DNA of 64,000 bases, taken from the NCBI GenBank assembly GCA_041984235.1, contig JBHIYN010000016.1, forward strand, positions 1-64,000, written 5' to 3'. The notes below the pieces were generated by a model. The model ran no database searches and had not been told where the DNA came from. It was given only the letters and a program-made list of their open reading frames with translations. The stretch comes from JBHIYN01 sp041984235 (lineage in GTDB: Bacteria; Pseudomonadota; Gammaproteobacteria; Ga0077536). Shown here one piece after another: positions 7,522-18,243 of the stretch. A program made the translations under genes and the position numbers. Position 1 is the first letter of the stretch; every line of letters starts with the position of its first letter.

Positions 7522-7527
7522 TATAAT
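7522..7527 (+). promoter_or_regulatory. -10 box upstream of the diheme cytochrome gene
   Basis: A consensus TATAAT sits 75 bases before the ATG. At the 17-base spacing the -35 position reads TTAGGG, a poor match, so this is a candidate promoter based mainly on its -10. Confidence 0.5.
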
Positions 7528-7602
7528 GCGCCGCGGTTTGAACCGCCCGGGCGCTGATCCGGCAGTCGGGCCCCGCATTCCAAAATTCATCGAGACCTGA
7601 GC

Positions 7603-8478
7603 ATGAGTAATCACGACGACGCGGTCTTCGTCCGCAATTTTTCCATGGTGCTCGTCGGCCTGACCGTCATCGGTATCTGCGCCTTCGTCCTCGCCAAGAT
7701 CGTCAACGCGGGTTTCCAGGAAACCCAGTCGCCGAACGAAACCGTGGTCTCGCGCATCGCGCCCATGGGGCAGGTCAACACCGGCGGTGAAGCGATCACC
7801 GTCGATGCCCCGGCCGCCGTCGCCATGAGCGAGGAGCCCGCGACCGAGCCGGCTGCTGCCGCCGCCGACGCGGCGCCCGCCGGCGACAGCGGCAAGGCGG
7901 TTTACGATCGCGTGTGCTTCGCCTGCCACGCCCAGGGCATCGCCGGGGCACCGAAATACGGCGACATGGCGGCCTGGGAAGGGCGTGTCGGCAAGGGTCG
8001 TGAAACGCTGATCGCCAACGCGATCAACGGCTACGTCGGGCCCAATGGCATGATGCCGGCGCGCGGCGGCAACCCCTCGCTGAGCGACGAGGAAGTCGCC
8101 GCCTCGGTCGACTACATGCTGAGCGCGGTCGGTGGCGGCGAAGCCGCGCCCGCGGCCGCCGAGCCCGCGGCCGAGGCGGCACCTGCCGCAGAAGCCGCAC
8201 CGGCAGCCACCGCCGCGGCCGACAGCGGTCGCGGCAAGGAAGTCTATGACGCCGCCTGCTTCGTCTGTCACACGCCGGGCGCCGCGGGTGCACCGAAGCT
8301 CGGTGACGGCAGTGCCTGGGCGGCGCGCATCGAGAAGGGCAAGGACACCCTCTACAGCAACGCCATCAACGGCTACATGGGATCGAACGGCATGATGCCG
8401 CCCAAGGGCGGCCGGCCCGATTTCTCCGACGACGACGTCAAGGCCGCCGTCGACTACATGGTCGCCAACGCCGAGTAA
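7603..8478 (+). CDS. Membrane-anchored diheme cytochrome c5-like protein
   Basis: A 291-residue electron carrier. An uncleaved N-terminal membrane helix (about 12-32) anchors it, followed by two homologous cytochrome c domains exposed to the periplasm. Heme sites are C105-FA-C108-H109 and C219-FV-C222-H223; each domain ends with an NG(Y)xG-NGMMP segment whose methionine is the likely sixth ligand (near 150 and its repeat). The two domains share AGAPK, W, N-AINGY and YM motifs, so they arose by internal duplication. They are joined by a flexible Ala/Glu/Pro-rich linker (about 178-207). It probably carries electrons between a bc1 complex and a terminal oxidase or reductase; the partner is not visible here. 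Confidence 0.92.
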   Translation: MSNHDDAVFVRNFSMVLVGLTVIGICAFVLAKIVNAGFQETQSPNETVVSRIAPMGQVNTGGEAITVDAPAAVAMSEEPATEPAAAAADAAPAGDSGKAVYDRVCFACHAQGIAGAPKYGDMAAWEGRVGKGRETLIANAINGYVGPNGMMPARGGNPSLSDEEVAASVDYMLSAVGGGEAAPAAAEPAAEAAPAAEAAPAATAAADSGRGKEVYDAACFVCHTPGAAGAPKLGDGSAWAARIEKGKDTLYSNAINGYMGSNGMMPPKGGRPDFSDDDVKAAVDYMVANAE

Positions 8479-8486
8479 GCCTGCTG

Positions 8487-8512
8487 CGTGGCGGCGCGGC
8501 CGCGCCGCCACG
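8487..8512. terminator. 13-bp perfect palindrome between convergent genes
   Basis: Arms cgtggcggcgcgg and ccgcgccgccacg are exact complements with no loop bases. The site lies between the stop codons of the cytochrome and TRAP genes and may terminate transcription from both sides, but no T-run follows on either strand. Confidence 0.45.
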
Positions 8513-8533
8513 GCTGCTTCACCGTCGCGCTGC

Positions 8534-9640
8534 TTACTGGCCGGCTGACTCCAGCGCCGCGCCGTAAGCCTTCTCGGTCACGGCCTCGAAGGCGGTGTGC
8601 CGGGCGCGAAACGCCTCGTAGCTCTGCTTCACGCGCGCGAAGTCGGCGTCCTTGGCCGCTTCTTCTTCGAGCACCTCGCGGGTCAGCGCCGCCAGCCGAT
8701 CGGTGACCTCGCGCGGGAACTCGAGGATCTCGACGTGCCCGGCCTGCTTCAGCTCGGCGAAGGCGCGTGCATTCTCGACCTCGCTGCGCCCGTACATGTA
8801 GAGCGCGGCGCCGGCGGCGGCGTTCTCCACGATGCGCTGCAGATCCGCCGGCAGGCTCGCCCAGGCCTCGGCGTTGACCAGCAGCTCGAGCTGGGTTCCG
8901 GGCTCGTGCCAGCCGGGGTAGTAGTAGTACCTCGCCGCGCGATCGAGCCCGAAACGCACGTCGTGCAGCGGCCCCACCCACTCGGTGGCGTCGATCGTGC
9001 CGCGCTCCAGCGCGGTGTAGATCTCCGCCGCCGACAGCAGCACCGGGTTACCGCCGGCCTTGGCCAGGACCTTGCCCCCCAGGCCCGGTATGCGCATCTT
9101 CAGACCCTTGAGATCCGCGACGCGCTCGATCTTCTTGTTGAACCAGCCGCCCATCTGGATGCCGGTGTTGCCCATCGGAAACGGCACCACGTTGAACGGC
9201 GCATACAGCTCCCGCCACAGGTCCAGCCCGCCGCCACCGTAGAGCCACGCCCAGGCCCCCTTCTGCGTCATGCCGAACGGCACGACCGTGAAGTACTGCG
9301 CCGCCGGCACCTTGCCGGCCCAGTAGTAGGCGGCCGCGTGTGCCATCTCGACCGAGCCCTGGGAGACCGCGTCGAAAGCCTGCAGCGCAGGCACCAGCTC
9401 ACCGCCGGCGAAGACCTGGATGCGCAGCCGTCCGCGACTCATGGTCTCGACGTCATCGGCGAACTTGAGCACGGCGTCGTGGTTGATCGGCAGGTTGGGC
9501 GGCCACGCCGTGACCATTTTCCAGCGGAAGCTGCGATCGTCGGCCGCCGCTCCCGGCGCCGCGTCGCCGCTGCCACCGCAGCCGGCCAGGAAGAAGGTCA
9601 GCGCGAGAAGCGCAGGCAGGAACAGGCGGGAACAGCGCAT
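8534..9640 (-). CDS. TRAP transporter substrate-binding protein (DctP family), lipoprotein
   Basis: A 368-residue binding protein for a TRAP transporter, which takes up organic acids using an ion gradient. The N-terminus has a signal sequence with lipobox LAGC (Cys21), so it should be tethered to a membrane lipid rather than be freely periplasmic. DctP features include MVTAWPPNLPINHDAVLKFADDVE, the DLKGLKMRIPG substrate-binding segment, and TEWVGPLHDVRFGLD. The YYYYPGWHEPGT segment suggests the subgroup that binds alpha-keto or related carboxylates; this is tentative. No DctQ or DctM membrane gene is adjacent, so its transporter is elsewhere. uvrD lies upstream on the same strand with a 101-base gap. 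Confidence 0.88.
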   Translation of the reverse strand: MRCSRLFLPALLALTFFLAGCGGSGDAAPGAAADDRSFRWKMVTAWPPNLPINHDAVLKFADDVETMSRGRLRIQVFAGGELVPALQAFDAVSQGSVEMAHAAAYYWAGKVPAAQYFTVVPFGMTQKGAWAWLYGGGGLDLWRELYAPFNVVPFPMGNTGIQMGGWFNKKIERVADLKGLKMRIPGLGGKVLAKAGGNPVLLSAAEIYTALERGTIDATEWVGPLHDVRFGLDRAARYYYYPGWHEPGTQLELLVNAEAWASLPADLQRIVENAAAGAALYMYGRSEVENARAFAELKQAGHVEILEFPREVTDRLAALTREVLEEEAAKDADFARVKQSYEAFRARHTAFEAVTEKAYGAALESAGQ

Positions 9641-9741
9641 GCGGAGTAAATCCTCGGGACTATCAGTTGAAAGAACGGGCCGGCCGGGGAACCCCTCGAG
9701 CGGCGCGCGGCGACCGGCGCGTCCCGCAGGGTGTGGGCACC

Positions 9742-11913
<2,172 letters not shown>

Positions 11914-12070
11914 GGCGGGTGCGATGCGTGCGTGGCGTGCGGGGTGCGCCTAGTTTAACCGTGGCGGGGCCGCGCCCAAAACGCACGCGCGCAGCCGGCT
12001 TTTCGACCCCGCATACGGCGGCGCGGCCTGCTTCGCCAGGCCTCGCGTCACCCTGTTAGCATGGGCGGCC

Positions 12071-13420
12071 ATGAACGCGCCCGTGACGACCGACTACAAC
12101 GAGCCCGCGGTCCTCGACCGTATCGCCTGCGAGACGCTGGAACGCGCTCACGGCGACGGCATCGACGCCGCCGAGGTCGCGGTATCGGCCGGCGAGGGTC
12201 TCGCGGTGACGGTGCGCGACGGTGCCTGCGAGACGCTGGAATACGAGCGTGACAAGTCGCTCGCGGTGACGGTCTACCACGACGGGCGCAAGGGCAGCGC
12301 CTCGACCTCGGATTTCTCCGCGGCGGCGCTCGCCGAGACCGTCGCCGCCGCGCGCCTGATCGCCGAGCACGGCGAGATCGATCCCCATGCCGGCCTGGCC
12401 GATCCGGAATACCTGGCGCGCGCCATCCCCGATCTCGATCTCGATCACCCCTGGGACATCGACGCCGAGCAGGCCATCGCACTGGCCGCGCGCTGCGAGC
12501 GGGCCGCGCTCGGCGCCGAGCCGCGCATCAAGCAGTCCGACGGCGCCAGCGTCAACCGCTATCGCGGCAGCCGCGCCTACGCCAACTCCAACGGCTTCCA
12601 CGGCGCCTACCGCGGCACCCGCCACAGTATCAGCGCGGTGATGATCGCGGCCGACGCGGCCGGCGCCATGCAGCGCGGCTACTGGTATGCCAGCGGACGC
12701 GACGCCGCCCGCCTCGACGACGTCGAGCAGATCGGCGCGACCGCCGCGCGGCGCACCGTGGCCAAGGTCGGTGCGCGCAAGATCGCGACCACCGAGCTGC
12801 CGGTGCTGTTCGAGCCGCGCCTCGCCGCCGGGCTCATCGGCCACCTGGTCGGCGCGGTGTCGGGCGGCGCCCAGTACCGCAAGGCCTCCTTCCTGCTCGA
12901 TGCGCTGGGCGAAGCGGTGCTGCCGGACGGTATCGATCTGATCGAACGGCCGCACCTGCCGGGCGCGATCGGCAGCGCCCCGTTCGACAACGACGGCGTC
13001 GCCACCCGCGAGCAGGCGCTGGTCAGCGACGGGCGCCTGGTTCGCTACGTGCTGAGTGCCTACGCCGCGCGCCGCCTTGGGCGTGAGCCGACCGGCAACG
13101 CGGGCGGCACGCACAACCTCGTGCTGAGCGCCGGTTCGCGCCTGCCCGAAGCCATCATCGCCGGGCTCGATCGCGCGCTCGTCGTGACCGACCTGATGGG
13201 CTTCGGCGTCAACACCGTGACCGGCGACTACTCGCGTGGCGCCGGCGGCTTCCTCGTCGAGCACGGCGAGATTGCGCACCCGGTCGAGGAGATCACCATC
13301 GCCGGCAACCTGCGCGGCATGCTGCGCGGCATCGTCGAGATCGGCGCCGACGTCGACGAAAGCCTGAACGTCCGCACCGGCTCGATCCTGCTCGAGCGGA
13401 TGGCGATCGCGGGCAGCTGA
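12071..13420 (+). CDS. pmbA: Metalloprotease PmbA (TldE), TldD/PmbA family
   Basis: A 449-residue protein of the TldD/PmbA family. In E. coli TldD and TldE (PmbA) form a heterodimeric protease acting on microcin B17 precursor and CcdA. PmbA lacks the TldD zinc-binding HExxxH, and none is present here. Typical features are the N-terminal VRDGACETLEYERDKSLAVTVYHDGRKGSAST segment (in part), and the C-terminal NAGGTHNLVLSAG and GFGVNTVTGDYSRGAGGFLVEHGE blocks. The family name in older annotation is 'modulator of DNA gyrase'. tldD is not in the window. Confidence 0.94.
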   Translation: MNAPVTTDYNEPAVLDRIACETLERAHGDGIDAAEVAVSAGEGLAVTVRDGACETLEYERDKSLAVTVYHDGRKGSASTSDFSAAALAETVAAARLIAEHGEIDPHAGLADPEYLARAIPDLDLDHPWDIDAEQAIALAARCERAALGAEPRIKQSDGASVNRYRGSRAYANSNGFHGAYRGTRHSISAVMIAADAAGAMQRGYWYASGRDAARLDDVEQIGATAARRTVAKVGARKIATTELPVLFEPRLAAGLIGHLVGAVSGGAQYRKASFLLDALGEAVLPDGIDLIERPHLPGAIGSAPFDNDGVATREQALVSDGRLVRYVLSAYAARRLGREPTGNAGGTHNLVLSAGSRLPEAIIAGLDRALVVTDLMGFGVNTVTGDYSRGAGGFLVEHGEIAHPVEEITIAGNLRGMLRGIVEIGADVDESLNVRTGSILLERMAIAGS

Positions 13421-13444
13421 GCGACATCGCGCGGAGCCGCGCCG

Positions 13445-14635
13445 GTGGGTAAAGGCATGCGACTGGCGCGCATCCTCGGGATGGACGTCTATCTCGACTG
13501 GAGCCTGCTGATCGTGTTCGCGCTGGTCACGACCGCGCTCGGCGGCGGCGTGTTCCCGACCTGGCACCCCGACTGGTCACCGCCCACGGCGTGGCTGACC
13601 GCGCTGGCCGCGGCGCTGCTGTTCTTCGCCTCGGTCCTCGCCCACGAGCTCTCGCACGCCGTCGTCGGCCGCGCCTTCGGCATCGAGATCCGGCGCATCA
13701 CGCTGTTCGTGTTCGGCGGCATGGCGCACCTCGAGCGCGAGCCCGAGGCGTGGCGGGCGGAGTTCGCCATGGCGCTGGCCGGGCCGGCGATGAGCTTCGC
13801 CCTGGGCATGGCCTGCCTGTGGCTGGCGGCCGCGATCGGCGCACCGCTGGATGCGCTCTCGCATAACGCGCCGGCCGCGGTGCTGGGGACGCTGAGCCCG
13901 GCCGCGACGCTGCTGGTCTGGCTGGGGCCGGTCAACCTCGTGCTCGGCCTGTTCAACCTGGTGCCGGGCTTCCCGCTCGACGGCGGGCGCGTGCTGCGCG
14001 CGCTGCTGTGGGGCGCGACCGGCGACCTGCGGCTCGCCACGCAGTGGGCCGCGGCGGGCGGACGGCTGGTCGCCTGGGGCCTGATGGCGGCCGGCTTCGC
14101 CATGATCCTGGGCCTGACCGTGCCGGTGTTCGGCCGCGGCGTGGTCGGCGGGCTGTGGGTGGCCCTGATCGGCTGGTCCCTGCACAACGCCGCCGTCTCG
14201 GGCTATCGCCAGCTGCTGGTGCGCGACCTGCTCGAAGCGCGGCCGGTCACGCAGCTGATGCGCACCGGGGTGCGCAGCGTCGAAGCCGATCTCAGCGTCG
14301 CCGCATTCGTCGACGAGTACCTGCTCGGGCACGCCCAGCGTGCCTTCCCGGTGACCGACGGCACGCGCTTCGCCGGCATGGTGTGCCTGGAGGACGTGCG
14401 CCGCGTGGCGCGCCCGGACTGGGCACTGACGCGGGTCGCCGCGATCATGACGCCGGCTGCCGAGGTCGCCGCGGTCACACCGCGCGACAGCGCGATGCAG
14501 GCGCTCACGATCCTCGGTCAGCGCGGCGTCAACCAGCTGCCGGTCCTCGAGGGCGCGCGCGTGCTCGGCCTGGTCACGCGCGAAGACCTGCTGCGCTACC
14601 TCGCGCTGGGTGGCGGGTCGCACCCGGCGCACTAG
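13445..14635 (+). CDS. Site-2 protease family protein with C-terminal CBS domain pair
   Basis: A 396-residue intramembrane zinc metalloprotease of the S2P/M50 family. The zinc motif AHELSH (His67, Glu68, His71) and the distal PGFPLDGGR aspartate motif lie within about five or six membrane helices (residues 15-240). Two CBS repeats follow (about 255-390), which in related proteins bind adenine nucleotides and regulate activity. Substrates are unknown. GTG is taken as start; an ATG four codons downstream (MRLARILG) is equally possible. It follows pmbA by 24 bases and may be co-transcribed. Confidence 0.9.
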   Translation: MGKGMRLARILGMDVYLDWSLLIVFALVTTALGGGVFPTWHPDWSPPTAWLTALAAALLFFASVLAHELSHAVVGRAFGIEIRRITLFVFGGMAHLEREPEAWRAEFAMALAGPAMSFALGMACLWLAAAIGAPLDALSHNAPAAVLGTLSPAATLLVWLGPVNLVLGLFNLVPGFPLDGGRVLRALLWGATGDLRLATQWAAAGGRLVAWGLMAAGFAMILGLTVPVFGRGVVGGLWVALIGWSLHNAAVSGYRQLLVRDLLEARPVTQLMRTGVRSVEADLSVAAFVDEYLLGHAQRAFPVTDGTRFAGMVCLEDVRRVARPDWALTRVAAIMTPAAEVAAVTPRDSAMQALTILGQRGVNQLPVLEGARVLGLVTREDLLRYLALGGGSHPAH

Positions 14636-14648
14636 CGCCGCCGGCGCC

Positions 14649-16040
14649 TCAGGCGCGCAGCTTGTTCCAGGCGTCCAGCGCCGCGATCTTGTACGTCTCG
14701 GCCAGTGTCGGATAGTTGAAGACCGCGTCGACGAAGAAATCGAGCGTGCCCTGGTGGGCGAGCACCGCCTGGCCGATGTGGATCAGCTCGGTCGCGCCTT
14801 CACCGACGATGTGCACGCCGAGCAGGCGATGGTCCTCCAGGTGCACCAGCAGCTTGAGCAGGCCTTCGCGCAGACCCAGGATCTGGCCGCGCGAGGTCTC
14901 GCGGAAGCGTGCACTGCCGGACTCGTAGGGCGTGCCGGCCTCGCGCAGCTCTTCCTCGGTCTTGCCGACCACGCTCATCTCGGGCACGGCGTAGATGCCG
15001 AACGGGAAGACGTCGTTGGCCCTGCGCTGCACCGGGTGATCGAAGGCATGCGCGCCGGCCTGCCGTCCCTGCTCCATGGAGGTCGAGGCCAGCGCGGGAA
15101 AACCGACCACGTCGCCGGCGGCATAGATGTGCGGCACGCCGGTGCGGAAGTGCTCGTCGACCACCAGCCGCCCGCGCTCGTCGACCTCCACGCCGGCCTT
15201 GTCGAGGCCGAGCTGATCGGTGTTGCTCTGGCGCCCGGAGGCGAACAGCGCCATGTTGGCGCGCACCCGCTTGCCGCTCGCGAGGTGCACGACCAGGCGA
15301 TCGTCACTCTCCACCGCCACCGACTCGACGGTCTCGCCCAGGCGCAGGCTGACCCCGCGGTCGCGCAGGTGATGGGTGAACTCGTCGACGATCTCGCGAT
15401 CGAGAAAACCGAGCACCTCGCGCCGGCCGTCGACCAGCGTGACGTCGATGTCCAGCGCGCTCAGGATGGAGGCGTACTCGACGCCGATGACGCCGGCACC
15501 GACCACCACCAGCGTGCGCGGCAGCTCGGGCATGGTCAGGATGTTGTCGCTGTCGACGACGTTGGGGCAGTCGAAGGGCACGTTGGCTGGCCGTACCGGG
15601 CGCGACCCGGTGGCAATGAGAATCTTGTCGGCCTCGAGCACGCGCGTCTCCTGGGGTGAGATCTCGACGCGCAGGCGGTGCGGCGATTCGAAGGTCGCCG
15701 AGCCGGCGACGGTATCGACGAAGTTGCGATGCAGCTTGTGCATCAGGACCTCGATCTCGTGGCGCACGGTGATGTCGAGGCGCTGGGTCAGGTCGACGGC
15801 GGTAATGCGCTCCTTGACCCGGTAGCTGCGTCCGTAGAAACCACGCTGGCGCCAGCCGGACAGGTACAGCACCGCTTCGCGCAGGGTCTTGCTGGGGATG
15901 GTGCCGGTATGCACGCAGGCCCCGCCGATGTTGAACGAGCGCTCTATCAGCGCCACCGAGCGTCCCAGCTTGGCGGCCTGGATGGCGGCGCGCTGGCCGG
16001 CCGGACCGCTGCCGATGACGACGAAATCGTACTTGTTCAT
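14649..16040 (-). CDS. sthA: Soluble pyridine nucleotide transhydrogenase (Si-specific NAD(P)+ transhydrogenase)
   Basis: A 463-residue FAD flavoprotein that transfers hydride between NADPH and NAD+. The FAD-binding GSGPAG lies at 10-15, the NAD-binding GAGVIGVEYAS near 180, and the C-terminal dimerisation domain is intact. The redox region reads GACVHTGTIPSK: Cys42 is kept but the partner of the disulfide reductases is Thr47, which separates SthA from lipoamide dehydrogenase and glutathione reductase (CxxxxC). The start was set at MNKYDF, directly before the FAD motif, rather than 15 codons upstream. It converges with the protease gene, 13 bases apart. Confidence 0.94.
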   Translation of the reverse strand: MNKYDFVVIGSGPAGQRAAIQAAKLGRSVALIERSFNIGGACVHTGTIPSKTLREAVLYLSGWRQRGFYGRSYRVKERITAVDLTQRLDITVRHEIEVLMHKLHRNFVDTVAGSATFESPHRLRVEISPQETRVLEADKILIATGSRPVRPANVPFDCPNVVDSDNILTMPELPRTLVVVGAGVIGVEYASILSALDIDVTLVDGRREVLGFLDREIVDEFTHHLRDRGVSLRLGETVESVAVESDDRLVVHLASGKRVRANMALFASGRQSNTDQLGLDKAGVEVDERGRLVVDEHFRTGVPHIYAAGDVVGFPALASTSMEQGRQAGAHAFDHPVQRRANDVFPFGIYAVPEMSVVGKTEEELREAGTPYESGSARFRETSRGQILGLREGLLKLLVHLEDHRLLGVHIVGEGATELIHIGQAVLAHQGTLDFFVDAVFNYPTLAETYKIAALDAWNKLRA

Positions 16041-16279
16041 GCCCCAATCCCGTGGTTCGTAGCGCGTGCCCCGACGACGCATCACGCCCTTGCCGAACGT
16101 TTCGTTCGTTCCCCTGTAGCGGCAGTGCGGCCCGTTGCAGTATATGCCGCGCCGGCTGCGGACGGGATCGTGGCAGCCAAGATCCGCCGCCGCCTGCCGC
16201 TAACCCCTGCAGGCGAGCCACCCGCGGCGACCGGGCGGCCGATCACGCATCCCGCCGGACGCAGGCGTTAGACTAGAGC

Positions 16280-17299
16280 ATGCCCCCGGCCGCGCACCCG
16301 TGCGAGCCCGAACCGATCGACAGAGTAGCCCCTTTGAAAGCAGTCAAAACCCGCAGCCCGGTGCTGCCCAGCGCCGATGATTCGCGCAACCGCACCCAGG
16401 CCGTGATCGCGGCCGCGGCGCAGGTCGTGGTCGGCAAGACCACCGAGATCAGGCTTGCGCTGAGCTGCCTGCTGGCCGGCGGCCACCTGCTCATCGAAGA
16501 CCTGCCCGGGGTCGGCAAGACGACCCTGGCGCACCTGCTCGCGCGCCTGCTCGGCCTCGGTTTCCAGCGCGTGCAGTTTACCAGCGACATGCTGCCCGCC
16601 GACGTCACCGGGGTCTACGTGTTCAACCGCGACAGCAACGACTTCCGTTTTCATCCCGGACCGATCTTCACCAACGTCGTTCTCGCCGACGAGATCAACC
16701 GCGCCACCCCGCGGGCACAGAGCGCGCTGCTCGAGGCGATGGAGGAGCAGCAGGTCACGATCGAGAACCATACCCACGAGCTGCCGCGGCCGTTCTTCGT
16801 CATCGCCACGCAGAACCCGGCCGAGCAGGTCGGCACCTTCCCCCTGCCGGAGTCGCAGCTCGACCGGTTTCTCATGTGCCTCTCGCTCGGCTACCCCGAT
16901 CGCGGCGCCGAGCGCCAGCTGCTCACCGGGCGCGACCGCCGTGCACTGATCGCCGATCTCGAACCGCTGCTCGACATCGAGGCGCTGGCCGTTCTGCAGC
17001 GCCAGGTGGAAGGCATCCATGTCGCCGATCCCCTGCTCGACTACGTACAGGACCTGGTCGACCACTCGCGCCACTCGGGCAAGTTCCACTCCGGCCTGTC
17101 GCCGCGCGCCGGCCTCGCGCTGGTCCGCGCCGCGCGCGCCTGGGCACTGACCGACGGTCGCACCCACGTCCTGCCCGACGACATCCAGGCGGTGCTGCCG
17201 GCCGTCGCCATCCACCGCCTGCGCCCCGGCCTGGAGGAGCGCGCGCGCGAACCGGGCTTCATCACCGAGAGCCTGATCGACGCCGTGCCCGTGCCGTGA
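16280..17299 (+). CDS. MoxR family AAA+ ATPase
   Basis: A 339-residue AAA+ chaperone-type ATPase. Walker A PGVGKTT is at 76-82, Walker B ADEINRATPRAQSALLEAMEE, sensor 1 ATQNP, and the arginine-finger region LPESQLDRF follow in order. MoxR proteins associate with DUF58 and VWA or transglutaminase partners, as here. The ATG lies only a few bases after a TAGACT hexamer at 16269-16274. If that is the -10, translation may instead begin at a TTG at 16334 (LKAVKTRS), which would drop 18 residues outside the AAA+ core. Its stop overlaps the next start (GTGA). Confidence 0.93.
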   Translation: MPPAAHPCEPEPIDRVAPLKAVKTRSPVLPSADDSRNRTQAVIAAAAQVVVGKTTEIRLALSCLLAGGHLLIEDLPGVGKTTLAHLLARLLGLGFQRVQFTSDMLPADVTGVYVFNRDSNDFRFHPGPIFTNVVLADEINRATPRAQSALLEAMEEQQVTIENHTHELPRPFFVIATQNPAEQVGTFPLPESQLDRFLMCLSLGYPDRGAERQLLTGRDRRALIADLEPLLDIEALAVLQRQVEGIHVADPLLDYVQDLVDHSRHSGKFHSGLSPRAGLALVRAARAWALTDGRTHVLPDDIQAVLPAVAIHRLRPGLEERAREPGFITESLIDAVPVP

Positions 17300-18243
17300 A
17301 CGCGCCGCTCGCGTCCGGCCCGCTGGACCGCCGCCGCGTCTACATCTTCCCCTCGCGCGCCGGCGCCACCCTCGGCGTCATGCTCGTTATCATCCTGCTC
17401 GGCGCGATCAACTACGACAACGCGCTGGCCTACCTGCTCGCCTTCCTGCTCGGCGGGCTGGTCATGGTCGCCATGCTGCACACCTACCGCAATCTCGCCG
17501 GCCTGCGCCTGCTCGGCGCGCAGGCGCGGCCGGTGTTTGCCGGCGAGGACGCGGCCTTCGATTGCCTGATCGAGAACACCACCGTGCGCCCGCGCTACAA
17601 CGTCGACGTCAGCGCGTGGCCGCGCGGCCTGTCACGCGAGCAACGCCGTTACCAGCGTCGCTTCACGCGCCGCTTCGACATCGAGGCGGCCGGCAGCGCC
17701 GGCGTCGCGGTCATCGTCGAGGCGCACCGGCGCGGCTGGCTGACCCTCGATCGGATCATGCTGGAGACCGGCTACCCGCTCGGCATCCTGCGCGCCTGGG
17801 CCTACCTCGAGCCGCGCGCGCGCTGCCTGGTCTACCCGGCGCCGCGTGGCGAGCTGCCGCTGCCCGGGGCACTGGCGAGCGGCGTCGGGGGCCGCGCCAC
17901 GGCCCAGCTGGGAGTCGACGATTTCGCCGGCCTCAGGCGCTACACGCCGGGCGATCCGGTGCGCGCGATCGCGTGGAAGACCATGGCCAAGGCGCAGGAC
18001 ATCATGGTCAAGCGCTTTCACGGCCACAGCGCCGCCGAGCTGTGGCTGAGCTGGGAGGCGGCCGCTCCCGCCGGCCGGCTGGAAGCGCGCCTGTCGCAGC
18101 TCTGCGCCTGGGTGCTGGAGGCCGCGCGTAGTGGTGCGGCCTACGGCCTCGACCTGCCGGGCACCCGTATCGAGCCCGGCCGGGGCGCGCGCCATCGCGA
18201 GCGCTGCCTGGCAACGCTGGCCCTGTACGCGCCGCCGGCATGA
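17296..18243 (+). CDS. DUF58 domain-containing membrane protein
   Basis: A 315-residue protein with two N-terminal membrane helices (about 25-65) and a cytoplasmic DUF58 region marked by DDFAGLRRYTPGDPVRAIAWKTMAKA (in part: LRRYTPGDPVRAIAWK). DUF58 proteins are probable partners of MoxR ATPases. It starts with GTG overlapping the moxR stop and ends overlapping the next ATG (ATGA), so all three genes are translationally coupled. The domain is truncated compared with VWA-containing DUF58 proteins: no MIDAS motif is seen. Confidence 0.88.
   Translation: MNAPLASGPLDRRRVYIFPSRAGATLGVMLVIILLGAINYDNALAYLLAFLLGGLVMVAMLHTYRNLAGLRLLGAQARPVFAGEDAAFDCLIENTTVRPRYNVDVSAWPRGLSREQRRYQRRFTRRFDIEAAGSAGVAVIVEAHRRGWLTLDRIMLETGYPLGILRAWAYLEPRARCLVYPAPRGELPLPGALASGVGGRATAQLGVDDFAGLRRYTPGDPVRAIAWKTMAKAQDIMVKRFHGHSAAELWLSWEAAAPAGRLEARLSQLCAWVLEAARSGAAYGLDLPGTRIEPGRGARHRERCLATLALYAPPA

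Noticed and set aside
14649..16040. Lipoamide dehydrogenase or glutathione reductase
   Set aside because: The second redox cysteine is replaced by Thr47, as in soluble transhydrogenase.
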